This document shows, in pieces, positions 7,067-14,979 of a stretch of 64,000 nucleotides of DNA. A program made the translations under genes and the position numbers. The notes beneath the pieces were generated by a model. The model did not search any database, was not told the origin of the DNA, and saw only the letters and a program-made list of their open reading frames with translations. The stretch spans positions 1-64,000 of the forward strand of contig JAZKGQ010000031.1 of NCBI GenBank assembly GCA_040385825.1, given 5' to 3'. Each line of letters opens with the position of its first letter. The first letter of the stretch is position 1. The DNA comes from JANNNF01 sp040385825 (GTDB lineage: Bacteria; Pseudomonadota; Alphaproteobacteria; Rhodobacterales; Rhodobacteraceae).

Positions 7067-9109
7067 TCACCCCCTCCGCCGCTTTCGCCCGCCATCGGCC
7101 CCGGTCCCTGCGGTGTTGAAGGACACATCGGGCAGGGTGACGATCCTGGCCAGTTCGGGGAAGGGGTCGACCGCGTTCGGAATGGCGCAGGCATTGACGA
7201 AATGTTCCTGAAACCGCGGCTCGATGGCGGTTTCGACCTTGTGAATGTCATGCACCGTGGCCTCGATGGCATTGCGCGACGCCACGTTGCACAACGCGAT
7301 CCGCGCGCCCGTGCCCGCCGCATTGCCCGCCGAGATCACCTTTGACAAATGCACATCCGGGATCATGCCCAGAACCATAGCGTGTTTGGGGCTGATATGC
7401 GCGCCGAACGCGCCCGCCAGCGTGACCTTGTCCACGGTATCCACGCCCATTTCATCCATCAGCAGCTTGGCCCCGGCGTAAAGCGCGGCCTTCGCCAACT
7501 GGATGGCGCGAATGTCGCCAAGCGTCACCATGATGCGCGGCCCGCCATTGGCGCTGCCATCATGCAGCAGATAGCTGTGGGTGCGGCCTTCGGGTATTGA
7601 CCGGGCCGTGCCTGTCTGATCGGGGCTGCCGATCAGGCCGAGCTGATCGACCAGACCCGCCATCCGCATTTCGGCCACCGCCTCGATGATGCCCGACCCG
7701 CAGATGCCGGTGATGCCGGAACTGGCCGTCGCAGCCTCGAACCCCGGATCGCTGGACCACAGGTCCGACCCGATCACCTTGAAGCGCGGCTCCTTGGTGG
7801 CAGGGTCAATCTCGACCCGTTCGATGGCACCGGGGGCGGCGCGCTGGCCCGAACTGATCTGCGCGCCTTCAAAGGCAGGCCCCGTCGGGCTGGAACAGGC
7901 CAGAACGCGGGTCTTGTTGCCAAGCAGCAGTTCGGCATTGGTGCCGACATCGACGATCAGCACCATGTCCTCGGACTTGCCGGGTTCCTCCGACAGGGCC
8001 ACCGCCGCGCAATCGGCCCCCACATGGCCCGCGATACAGGGCAAGACGTAAACCCGCGCTGCGCGGTTGATGTTGGACAGGTCCAGATCGCGCGCATCCA
8101 GCGACATTGACCCCGAGGTTGCCAGCGCAAACGGCGCCTGCCCCAACTCGACCGGATCAATCCCAAGCAGCAGGTGGTGCATCACCGGGTTGCAGACAAA
8201 CACCACCTCGAAAATCGCCTTCGGATCGACCGAGGCCTCGACCGCAATCGACGCCGCCAGCGCATTGATCGCCTCGCGCACCGCGCGGGTCATTTCCACA
8301 TCGCCGCCGGGGTTCATCATGGCATAGCTGACCCGGCTCATCAGGTCTTCGCCAAAGCGGATTTGCGGGTTCATCAGGCCCGACGACGCCAGCACCGCGC
8401 CGTCGCGCAGATCGCACAGATGGGCGGCAATGGTGGTGGACCCAAGGTCGATGGCAAGCCCGTAGACCGTGCCGTCATGAAAGCCCGGCCAGATCTCCAG
8501 AATCCGCGGGGCGGCGTCATGGTTGCCCTTGTGCAGGGCGACGGTGATCTGCCAGTTGCCCTTGCGCAGCACGGGTTGCAGACGGCGCAGGATCGCCAGA
8601 TCGGCGGTCGCGCCCGCGACCTGCCACTGATCCTGCAACGCCTTGACAACGCGTTCAAAATCGCCCGACGGCTCGTGCATGTCGGGTTCGTCCACCGCGA
8701 TGAACAACAGACGGGTGGCCGGGTCCATCACGATGTCGCGCTGCGTGGCCGATTTGCGGATCACCTGCTTGTGCACCTGGGATTCCGGCGGCACGTCGAT
8801 TACCACATCGCCCATCACCTTGGCCTGGCAGCCCAGACGACGCCCCTCCAGCATGCCGCGCTTGGATTTGTAGCGGTCCTCGACCGCGTTCCATTCCGAC
8901 AGCGCGTCGTCATGGACATGCACGCCATGCTTGGAAAACTCGCCGTAGCCCGGTGTGATCTGGCATTTGGAACAGATGCCCCGCCCGCCGCAGACGGAAT
9001 CCAGATCGACCCCCAATTGGCGGGCGGCGGTCAGAACCGGCGTGCCCAGCACAAAGCGGCCCCGCTTGCCCGAGGGGGTGAATATGACCAGCGCGTCTTG
9101 TGTCGTCAC
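7067..9109 (-). CDS. Fe-S/ASKHA reductive activator of corrinoid proteins (RACo/RamA-like)
   Basis: 680 aa. The N-terminal 2Fe-2S ferredoxin domain has cysteines at about residues 40, 46, 49 and 94 (CGGRGICSKC then GRRLGC). It is followed by a linker and a large actin-like ATPase (ASKHA, DUF4445) domain with YGLAIDLGSTTIAAHLCDL (phosphate loop 1), LIVDVGTNAELLLG (loop 2) and ITGICGSGIIEAVAEM. Such proteins use ATP to reduce oxidised Co(II) corrinoid back to Co(I) in methyl-transfer systems. It is the last gene of a five-gene minus-strand operon with a methyl-THF:corrinoid methyltransferase and MTHFR, which fits that role. The start is GTG at 9109 with AAGGA 8 bases upstream. No corrinoid protein is encoded in the window. 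Confidence 0.88.
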   Translation of the reverse strand: MTTQDALVIFTPSGKRGRFVLGTPVLTAARQLGVDLDSVCGGRGICSKCQITPGYGEFSKHGVHVHDDALSEWNAVEDRYKSKRGMLEGRRLGCQAKVMGDVVIDVPPESQVHKQVIRKSATQRDIVMDPATRLLFIAVDEPDMHEPSGDFERVVKALQDQWQVAGATADLAILRRLQPVLRKGNWQITVALHKGNHDAAPRILEIWPGFHDGTVYGLAIDLGSTTIAAHLCDLRDGAVLASSGLMNPQIRFGEDLMSRVSYAMMNPGGDVEMTRAVREAINALAASIAVEASVDPKAIFEVVFVCNPVMHHLLLGIDPVELGQAPFALATSGSMSLDARDLDLSNINRAARVYVLPCIAGHVGADCAAVALSEEPGKSEDMVLIVDVGTNAELLLGNKTRVLACSSPTGPAFEGAQISSGQRAAPGAIERVEIDPATKEPRFKVIGSDLWSSDPGFEAATASSGITGICGSGIIEAVAEMRMAGLVDQLGLIGSPDQTGTARSIPEGRTHSYLLHDGSANGGPRIMVTLGDIRAIQLAKAALYAGAKLLMDEMGVDTVDKVTLAGAFGAHISPKHAMVLGMIPDVHLSKVISAGNAAGTGARIALCNVASRNAIEATVHDIHKVETAIEPRFQEHFVNACAIPNAVDPFPELARIVTLPDVSFNTAGTGADGGRKRRRG

Positions 9110-9193
9110 GGATGATGTCCTTCAGATTCGATCAACGGCAAGCCCTGCACATATCCTGCCAGCCAACAGGGACAAGTGGCCGTGGCGATGGCG

Positions 9194-9595
9194 TCAATTC
9201 AGCACAGTGCCGGGCGGGGCAAAGGTGTAGGCGATGTCCTCGAACCGGGCGGCGGCGAAAACATAGAAAAAACGCACCCGTTGCGCCACCGGCGCGATGC
9301 CATGCACGGCCCCCGACGGTATGAAGATCGCCACACCGGGGGCCAGGCGGCAGGGTTTGCCATCGACCATCACCGTGGTTTCGCCTTCAACGCCGAAATA
9401 CACCTCGGGTTCGGGGTGATGATGCAGGGCGAAATCCTCGCCCGCGTTCAGGGTCGCCACCCCGCAGACCATGGAGTCGGTGGCCGTGACGCCTGCCGAA
9501 AACAGCGTCTGCCAACAGATCGACCCGCGGGCCGGGGTGTCCCAGCCCTCGGTTTCGATATCGGCAAGATCACGCACCACAGCGGCGGGGCGCAT
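9194..9595 (-). CDS. Small cupin-domain protein
   Basis: 133 aa single-domain cupin. The metal-binding motif 1 is LHHHPEPEVYFGVEG (two or three His and a Glu), and motif 2 is PSGAVHGIAPV with one His. The fold usually binds Fe, Mn or Zn and serves dioxygenase, isomerase, lyase or sensor roles; none can be chosen here. Its ATG lies 3 bases after the methyltransferase stop, so it is part of the same operon and may act on the methylated substrate or its product. The N-terminal part (WDTPARGSICWQTLFS) suggests a cytosolic protein. Resemblance to cupin DMSP lyases is only at the motif level. Confidence 0.75.
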   Translation of the reverse strand: MRPAAVVRDLADIETEGWDTPARGSICWQTLFSAGVTATDSMVCGVATLNAGEDFALHHHPEPEVYFGVEGETTVMVDGKPCRLAPGVAIFIPSGAVHGIAPVAQRVRFFYVFAAARFEDIAYTFAPPGTVLN

Positions 9596-9598
9596 GGG

Positions 9599-10591
9599 TC
9601 AGCCCCGCGACCGCCCGGCACGGCCGCCCGACCGCCCGCCACGCCCGCCGGCCGCCGCGGCCTCGGACGAGGCTTCGGCAAAGGTGCGCCCGCCTTCAAC
9701 CGCCTCCAGCACGCGGGAAAACCGGATCCATTCGCCGCCATTGGCGTCGTGGTTCATCAGGAAGTTGGCGGCGCGGATCGCCTCCATTTCCACTTGGCGG
9801 ACCGGGTTCATGATCGCCGACGTCATGCCCGCACCAATCGCCATCGGCAGAAAGGCCGCGTTGATGCCGTGGCGGTGCGGCAGGCCAAAGCTGATGTTGG
9901 ATGCCCCGCAGGTGGTGTTCACGCCCAGTTCATCGCGCAGACGGCGCACCAGGGTAAACACCTGCTGGCCTGCCGATCCCATGGCACCGACCGGCATCAC
10001 CAGCGGATCGACCACGATGTCATGCGCCGGAATGCCGTAATCGGCGGCGCGCTGCACGATCTTCTTGGCAACCGCAAAGCGCACGTCGGGGTCTTCGGAA
10101 ATGCCGGTGTCGTCGTTGGAAATCGCCACCACCGGCACATTGTATTTCTTGACCAGCGGCAGAACCAGTTCCATCCGCTCCTCCTCGCCGGTCACCGAGT
10201 TCAGCAGCGGGCGGCCTTCGCAGGCCATCAGACCGGATTCCAGCGCACCGGGAACCGAGCTGTCGATGCACAAGGGCGCATCGGTGATCGCCTGAATCCG
10301 CAGGATCAGTTCGCGCATCAGGGGCGGTTCGACAAAGTTGTTGTCGGCATAGCGCGGATCATCCGCCATCTTGTTGGTGAACACGGCCCCCGAGTTCACA
10401 TCCAGCACCATCGCTCCGCAGGCGACCTGTTCCAGCGCGTCGCGCAGCACCGTGTCGAAATTCCCGGCCTCAAGTTCGGCGGCCAGTTTCTTGCGACCCG
10501 TCGGGTTGATCCGCTCTCCAATGACGCAGAAAGGTTCGTCAAAGCCGATGACAACGGTTTTAGTCTTGGATTCTATGACGGTACGGGTCAT
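9599..10591 (-). CDS. Methyltetrahydrofolate:corrinoid methyltransferase (DHPS-like)
   Basis: 330 aa TIM-barrel enzyme of the pterin-binding family (AcsE/MtvA/MetH folate-domain type). It moves a methyl group between tetrahydrofolate and a corrinoid protein. Visible marks are the pterin-site start CVIGERINPTGRKK, AMVLDVNSG, PLCIDSSVPGALESGL, LLNSVTGEEERME, VPVVAISNDDTG and TTCGASNISFGLP. The ribosome site AAAAAGG lies 7 bases before the ATG at 10591. It stands between MTHFR and the cupin in the C1-transfer operon. Unusual is a roughly 20-residue Gly/Arg tail (GGRGGRSGGRAGRSRG) not needed for the barrel, resembling RNA- or polyanion-binding RGG tails. Confidence 0.88.
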   Translation of the reverse strand: MTRTVIESKTKTVVIGFDEPFCVIGERINPTGRKKLAAELEAGNFDTVLRDALEQVACGAMVLDVNSGAVFTNKMADDPRYADNNFVEPPLMRELILRIQAITDAPLCIDSSVPGALESGLMACEGRPLLNSVTGEEERMELVLPLVKKYNVPVVAISNDDTGISEDPDVRFAVAKKIVQRAADYGIPAHDIVVDPLVMPVGAMGSAGQQVFTLVRRLRDELGVNTTCGASNISFGLPHRHGINAAFLPMAIGAGMTSAIMNPVRQVEMEAIRAANFLMNHDANGGEWIRFSRVLEAVEGGRTFAEASSEAAAAGGRGGRSGGRAGRSRG

Positions 10592-10606
10592 TCTTAAACC
10601 TTTTTC

Positions 10607-11527
10607 TTAAGTACGCGCGGCCGCAACGCCCGATGCGCCGCCATGATCAGTGACCCAGGTGGCATTCGTCTTGATGCCGCCAAGGGGGAAGAAATGGACC
10701 TGTTCGATCCCGAAGTCTGGGTGTGCCGCCTTGTGCGCGGCCAATGCGGTGATCACATCGGTCGGCTCGTAGGGCAGCAGCAGTTTCGTCACATCCATCG
10801 CCCGTTTTTGCAACACGCGCAAGGATGGCCCGACGCCGCAGGCGATGGCGAATTTGATCAGGGTTTGCAGCTTGGCCGGCCCCGCCACGCCAATGTGGAT
10901 CGGCAGCCTGATGCCCTCTGCCGCCAGACGGTCGGCCCAGGCGATCACCGGCTCGGCCTCAAAGCAGAACTGCGTCGCAATCGCCATGTCGGCATCAGAC
11001 CGGTCGGCAAAGGCCTGCTTCCATTTCAGCGCCTGCAAGACGATGGCATCGCCGCCGTCCTTGTCGATGTCCTTGTTGCCTTCGGGGTGACCCGCCACAT
11101 GCAGCCGCTTGAACCCGTCGAACAACCCGGTTTCGATCATCTGCATCGATGCGTCGAAATCCCCGGCAGGGGTATTCACGCCGCCGCCCAGAAGCAGGGC
11201 CTGCGTCACGTTGGCCTCGCCGCGGTAGCGCGCGATCCAGTCGGCAAGGGTGGCCTTGTCGGGGATGATCCGCGCCGGGAAATGCGGCATCACGCTGTAA
11301 CCTTCGGCGTTGATGCGGCGGGCTGTGGCGACCATTTCCTCGATCGGGGTGCCCTCGATATGGGCGATGTAGACGCGCGTGCCCTTCGGCAGCAGGTCGC
11401 GGAAGCTTTCGACCTTTTCGGCGGTGCGCGGCATCACCTCGATGGAATAGCCCTGCAAGAACGCCTCGACCTGCGCAGAGGCCGTCGGGGCAGGGGTCGT
11501 GTCGCGGCGGAAATTGAACAGGGCCAT
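10607..11527 (-). CDS. Methylenetetrahydrofolate reductase-like protein
   Basis: About 306 aa TIM-barrel of the MetF family, which interconverts 5,10-methylene-THF and 5-methyl-THF with FAD. Family segments visible are SIEVMPRTAEKVESFRDLLP (N-terminal catalytic Glu region), ATARRINAEGYSVMPHFPAR, ALLLGGGVNTPAGDFDASMQ, HVAGHPEGNKDIDKDGGD and IATQFCFEAEPVIAWADRL. The ATG at 11527 is chosen over a longer reading because GGAGA lies 6-10 bases upstream and the extra N-terminal residues look non-coding. It follows the PF13769-type gene by 19 bases and precedes the corrinoid methyltransferase. In this context it probably feeds methyl groups from a demethylation pathway into the folate pool, or the reverse, rather than serving methionine synthesis alone. 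Confidence 0.88.
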   Translation of the reverse strand: MALFNFRRDTTPAPTASAQVEAFLQGYSIEVMPRTAEKVESFRDLLPKGTRVYIAHIEGTPIEEMVATARRINAEGYSVMPHFPARIIPDKATLADWIARYRGEANVTQALLLGGGVNTPAGDFDASMQMIETGLFDGFKRLHVAGHPEGNKDIDKDGGDAIVLQALKWKQAFADRSDADMAIATQFCFEAEPVIAWADRLAAEGIRLPIHIGVAGPAKLQTLIKFAIACGVGPSLRVLQKRAMDVTKLLLPYEPTDVITALAAHKAAHPDFGIEQVHFFPLGGIKTNATWVTDHGGASGVAAART

Positions 11528-11546
11528 CGAAGTCTCCGTTAAGGGG

Positions 11547-11849
11547 TCAGGCCTGCGCCCAGCCCATCGCATCAATCAGGGTTTTCAGGCGGGCGGTGTC
11601 GTATTCGGCCTCGATCCGCGCGGCCTCGGCGCGTGCCACTTCGGGCGCGTCGCCGTCCACCGGGTAGGGGGCCGCCTTGCGCCATTCGGCCAGATAGCTG
11701 TCGCTGTCCTTGGCGCCGATCTTCATGGCGCAGCGGTCGATGGCCTGTTCAAACCGTTCGGTCAACTGGACCTTGGACCCGGACCGGCCCTTGCCCACGA
11801 TCACCTGCGCCGGAATATCGCGCCAATACACAATCGTCACATCTGCCAT
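11547..11849 (-). CDS. Small conserved 'virulence factor' family protein (PF13769-like)
   Basis: 100 aa protein beginning MADVTIVYWRDIPAQVIVGK and ending in a helical EAEYDTARLKTLIDAMGW segment. It resembles the small conserved family named 'virulence factor' in Pfam (PF13769), which has no proven function despite the name. It is the first gene of the operon with MTHFR, corrinoid methyltransferase, cupin and the Fe-S activator. A role linked to C1 or corrinoid chemistry is more likely than virulence. It has no signal peptide, no cysteines arranged for metal binding and a fairly basic middle. The start is the ATG at 11849. Confidence 0.75.
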   Translation of the reverse strand: MADVTIVYWRDIPAQVIVGKGRSGSKVQLTERFEQAIDRCAMKIGAKDSDSYLAEWRKAAPYPVDGDAPEVARAEAARIEAEYDTARLKTLIDAMGWAQA

Positions 11850-11885
11850 CGGCCCGATTCCCCACCTGCTTTACACCTGTTGATA

Positions 11886-11923
11886 GTCGCGGGGCCGCGA
11901 CAGCCGATGTCGGTTTTCGACAT
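11886..11923. promoter_or_regulatory. Two adjacent dyads in the divergent ppx / C1-operon intergenic region
   Basis: The 254 bases between the C1-transfer operon and ppx contain GTCGCGG-GG-CCGCGAC (11886-11901), then ATGTCG-GTTTT-CGACAT (11907-11923). Their position upstream of two divergent transcription units suits operators or leader hairpins. No known riboswitch core was recognised in this gap, and nothing else stands out in it. Confidence 0.35.
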
Positions 11924-12103
11924 GGCGCGCGCCCTATGCGACCCCCGCTGCGCATAGCGCATTTTCTGCGCGGGTGCGATGCCGGCAAAGGTGAAAACGC
12001 TTCATGCAGATCATGTGACGGATTGATGTCGCAGGCGCCATCCCCGCTTGCACCTTGGGGGCATCGGCACTACCCTTGATCCCAACCATATTGGAGGGCG
12101 AGT

Positions 12104-13243
12104 ATGACGCCCGAGCGTCCCCTTGGGGCGGACGCGAAACCTGACGCGGTCGAAATGTCTGACGGCATTTCCCCGTCGGTTGGTCCGTTGGCCCCTGCCG
12201 ACCCCGGTCCGGCGCTGTACGCGGCGCTGGATCTGGGCACCAACAGTTGCCGCATGCTGATTGCCCAACCGCGGGGCAGTCAGTTTCAGGTGCTGGACAG
12301 CTTTTCCAAAACCGTGCAGCTTGGCGCGGGGCTGGAGGCATCGGGGCGTCTGTCCCGCGCCTCGATGGGGCGCACCATTCAGGCCCTGCGGATTTGCGCT
12401 AAGAAGATCGAAAAGCACGGCGTGCGCCGGATGCGGCTGGTGGCGACCGAGGCCTGCCGTCGCGCCAAGAACGCCAGGGAATTCATCAAGCAGGTGCGCC
12501 GGGAAACCGGGCTGGCAATGGAGATCATCGCCCCCGAGGAAGAAGCCCGCCTTGCCGTGATTTCCTGCGCGCCGCTGGTTTCCCCCAGAACCGAACAGTT
12601 GCTGGTGGTGGACATTGGCGGCGGGTCCACCGAACTGGTCTGGATCGACCTGTCCGCCGTGGCCCCCGACGACCGGCCCAAGGCCATCATGCGGCTGCAC
12701 ATGGGGTTCAACGCGCAAGGCGAAGGGGCGGTGGCCCGCGTGGTGGACTGGATCTCGGTGCCCCTGGGGGTGGCGACGCTGAAGGACCAGTTCATCGATG
12801 TCGATGACGATGCCGCGCGGTTTGCCCTGATGTCGTGGTTCTTCGAGGAAAACCTGTCCAGCTTCAGCCCCTACAATGCGCAGCACCCGCGCGAGGGGTT
12901 TCAGATCATCGGCACCTCTGGCACCGTGACCACGGTGGCCGCCAGTTTCCTGAACCTGCGCCGCTATGACCGTACCAAGGTGGATGGCTTGCAGATGTCG
13001 TCCGACCAGATCGATTTCGTGATCCGCGAATACCTGTCGCTTGGCCCCGAAGGCCGGCGCACCGATCCCCGCATCGGGCGCGACCGTCATGCGCTGATCA
13101 TGTCCGGCGCGGCTATCCTTCAGGCGCTGATGCGGATATGGCCAACCGACCGCCTGTCGGTGGCCGACCGTGGCCTGCGCGAGGGGCTGCTTTATGCACA
13201 GATGAGCGCCGATGGCGTTCTGGAAGACGGACCGTACACATGA
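12104..13243 (+). CDS. ppx: Exopolyphosphatase / guanosine pentaphosphate phosphohydrolase (Ppx/GppA)
   Basis: 379 aa ASKHA-fold enzyme that removes terminal phosphate from polyphosphate or pppGpp. Phosphate-1 motif YAALDLGTNSCRMLIAQ at about residues 38-54; phosphate-2 motif LLVVDIGGGSTELVWIDL near 166-183; then FQIIGTSGTVTTVAASFLNL and the GRDRHALIMSGAAILQALM helix. The N-terminus has about 35 extra residues compared with the minimal fold, rich in Pro and acidic residues. The protein lacks the C-terminal HD domain of longer E. coli-type PPX. The start at 12104 is supported by TTGGAGG 6-7 bases upstream. The stop overlaps the rlmE start (ATGA). Confidence 0.9.
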   Translation: MTPERPLGADAKPDAVEMSDGISPSVGPLAPADPGPALYAALDLGTNSCRMLIAQPRGSQFQVLDSFSKTVQLGAGLEASGRLSRASMGRTIQALRICAKKIEKHGVRRMRLVATEACRRAKNAREFIKQVRRETGLAMEIIAPEEEARLAVISCAPLVSPRTEQLLVVDIGGGSTELVWIDLSAVAPDDRPKAIMRLHMGFNAQGEGAVARVVDWISVPLGVATLKDQFIDVDDDAARFALMSWFFEENLSSFSPYNAQHPREGFQIIGTSGTVTTVAASFLNLRRYDRTKVDGLQMSSDQIDFVIREYLSLGPEGRRTDPRIGRDRHALIMSGAAILQALMRIWPTDRLSVADRGLREGLLYAQMSADGVLEDGPYT

Positions 13244-13992
13244 CCGACAAACCATCAGCCCCGAAAAACACCTCTGGCCGGGGCCAGCGTGAACTGCGCG
13301 TGCGGGTGAAGACCGCCAAGGGGCGCAAACTGTCGTCCACGCTCTGGCTGGAACGGCAGTTGAACGACCCCTATGTGATCCGTGCCCGCAAAGAGGGCTT
13401 TCGCGGCCGGGCGGCCTACAAGATTTCAGAGCTGGACGACAAGTTCGAGTTTCTGAAGCCGGGCAGTCGCGTGGTTGACCTGGGCTGCGCGCCGGGGGGC
13501 TGGTGTCAGGTTGCCGTGACGCGGGTGAACGCCTTGGGCGAACGCCCGAACAAGCCCAAGGGCACGGTTCTGGGCGTCGATCTGCAAGAGATCGAACCGA
13601 TTGCCGGGGCCGAGATTCACCAGCTCGATTTTCTGGACGATGCGGCCGACGGGCTGGTCAAGGGCTGGCTGGGCGGCCGCGCCGATGTGGTGATGAGCGA
13701 CATGGCGGCAGCCTCGTCCGGCCACAAGGGCACCGACCATCTGCGCATCATCGCCCTGTGCGAGGCGGCGGCCTGGTTTGCCTTTGACGTGCTGGAGGTG
13801 GGCGGTACCTTCGTGGCCAAGGTGCTGGCAGGCGGGGCCGAACAGGAATTGCAGGCGCTGTTGAAGAAGAACTTTGCCAAGGTGGCGAATGTGAAACCCA
13901 ATGCCAGCCGGGCCGACAGCTCGGAAAAATTCGTGGTTGCCATGGGCTACAAGGGCAAGCCGCTGCCCGCGCCTGCCGAAGACCTGAACTGA
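13240..13992 (+). CDS. rlmE: 23S rRNA 2'-O-methyltransferase RlmE (FtsJ/RrmJ)
   Basis: 250 aa Rossmann-fold SAM methyltransferase that methylates the 2'-O of U2552 (E. coli numbering) in the ribosomal A loop. Visible: FRGRAAYKISELDDKFEFLK with the first catalytic Lys, SAM motif I VVDLGCAPGGWCQVAV, the ADVVMSDMAAASSGHKGTDH motif with the catalytic Asp, FVAKVLAGG with the second Lys, and SSEKFVVAMGYKG with the Glu. This gives the K-D-K-E set. A longer in-frame reading exists upstream, but the ATG at 13240 overlapping the ppx TGA is the natural start and matches family length plus a short basic N-terminal extension. A bidirectional terminator follows. Confidence 0.94.
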   Translation: MTDKPSAPKNTSGRGQRELRVRVKTAKGRKLSSTLWLERQLNDPYVIRARKEGFRGRAAYKISELDDKFEFLKPGSRVVDLGCAPGGWCQVAVTRVNALGERPNKPKGTVLGVDLQEIEPIAGAEIHQLDFLDDAADGLVKGWLGGRADVVMSDMAAASSGHKGTDHLRIIALCEAAAWFAFDVLEVGGTFVAKVLAGGAEQELQALLKKNFAKVANVKPNASRADSSEKFVVAMGYKGKPLPAPAEDLN

Positions 13993-14034
13993 GACTGAGA
14001 CTGGTCTGGAAACAATCCTGACGGCTGAAAAGCG

Positions 14035-14061
14035 AAAGGGCATCCCGCAGGATGCCCTTTT
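14035..14061. terminator. Bidirectional terminator between rlmE and the DUF882 peptidase
   Basis: Perfect 11-bp stem AAAGGGCATCC / GGATGCCCTTT with a CGCA loop, having A and T tracts on both sides. It serves the two convergent genes. Confidence 0.9.
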
Positions 14062-14088
14062 CATTGGTCGCGCGGGCGCAAGGTTGCC

Positions 14089-14658
14089 TCAGCCGCCCCA
14101 GACCCGGACCGGGCCGCAATCCATGTGAACGAAGTTCGACCGCGAGTACCGGCCCACCCCGCCCGAGCCACAAGCCGCTGCCGCCTTGGCCATCTGACCG
14201 ACCGACCGCGACTTCAGCCGCAGGTCCGCCGCCTGACCGACCATGTGCAGCGAGTTCTTGGCAACGCCGCGCGATTTGGACCGCAGCATGGCGTTGGTGG
14301 CCGGGCTGCGATAGCCCGACAGCAGCATGTAGGGTTCGGTCACATCCAGCAGCCGGTGCGAGGCGGCCAGAATATCCAGGTTGCGCGGGTCGATGCTGAT
14401 GGTGTCATTCGACCGCCAGTCGCGCATGAAGAAGTTGATTTCCTTCAGAACTTCCGGAATGTACTCGCCATCGATCCAGTAGATCGTGTCAAGGCTTTCC
14501 CCGGTTCTGCCCGAGTACATCTTGACGCGGCGAATGTCGCCTGCGCCCTTCAGCAATCCGAAGGCATTGGAATAGGTCGGCGCTGCGATAACGGCTGTAG
14601 CAGCAAAAACCCCAAGCAGCCTGCGCCGCGTGATTCCAGCAGTGTTCAGTAGTGTCAT
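14089..14658 (-). CDS. DUF882 / YcbK-type M15 peptidase, exported
   Basis: 189 aa with a twin-arginine-like N-terminus (RRRLLGVFAATAVIAAPTYS), so it is probably exported folded. The peptidase M15-like DUF882 domain shows YMLLSGYRSPATNAMLR, SLHMVGQAADLRLKSRS with the zinc-binding His-x6-Asp pair, and FVHMDCGPVRVWGG with the last His. The family is related to D-Ala-D-Ala carboxypeptidases and is thought to trim peptidoglycan in the periplasm. In E. coli ycbK lies next to the L,D-transpeptidase ycbB (ldtD). Here an LdtD-like gene is divergent, 321 bases away, which supports a shared cell-wall role. Confidence 0.88.
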   Translation of the reverse strand: MTLLNTAGITRRRLLGVFAATAVIAAPTYSNAFGLLKGAGDIRRVKMYSGRTGESLDTIYWIDGEYIPEVLKEINFFMRDWRSNDTISIDPRNLDILAASHRLLDVTEPYMLLSGYRSPATNAMLRSKSRGVAKNSLHMVGQAADLRLKSRSVGQMAKAAAACGSGGVGRYSRSNFVHMDCGPVRVWGG

Positions 14659-14979
14659 GTGTGCGCCTGTCCCAGCTCGTCTTCGACTGCCTCACGGGCA
14701 GTTTCTATGCAACTTCATCCCCAAGTGCCCGATTGTTATGGCACAAGACGAATCGAAGCCCAAGCCTAGAATGCCCGCGTTGTGGCATCAGAGCGGCAAT
14801 CGGCAAAAAATTGCTGAAACCGGGGAACCGGTCAGCCATGAATCGCCCTGCAATCTGTTTCGCATTTGACGCAAATCGAAGCGGACACCGGGCCTGCGTC
14901 ACGTTTCCGAGTGGACAGTTCCGGCAAATTCGCAAACTGTCGACAATGACTTGCATGTGTTTGCCCAACCGAGGTTTCG
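14659..14979. promoter_or_regulatory. Divergent intergenic region with a small dyad
   Basis: The 321 bases between the divergent DUF882 peptidase and L,D-transpeptidase genes must hold both promoters. The clearest element is the dyad ATTTG-ACG-CAAAT at 14864-14876; it is more A+T-rich than its surroundings. I see no convincing gene in this stretch. Confidence 0.35.

Noticed and set aside
9194..9595. Cupin called as a DMSP lyase (DddW/DddQ type)
   Set aside because: Only general cupin motifs are shared; catalytic residues special to those lyases cannot be confirmed by eye.
11850..12103. SAM- or cobalamin-type riboswitch before the C1-transfer operon
   Set aside because: Looked for because of the operon's function; only simple hairpins were seen and none of the conserved core sequences I know.
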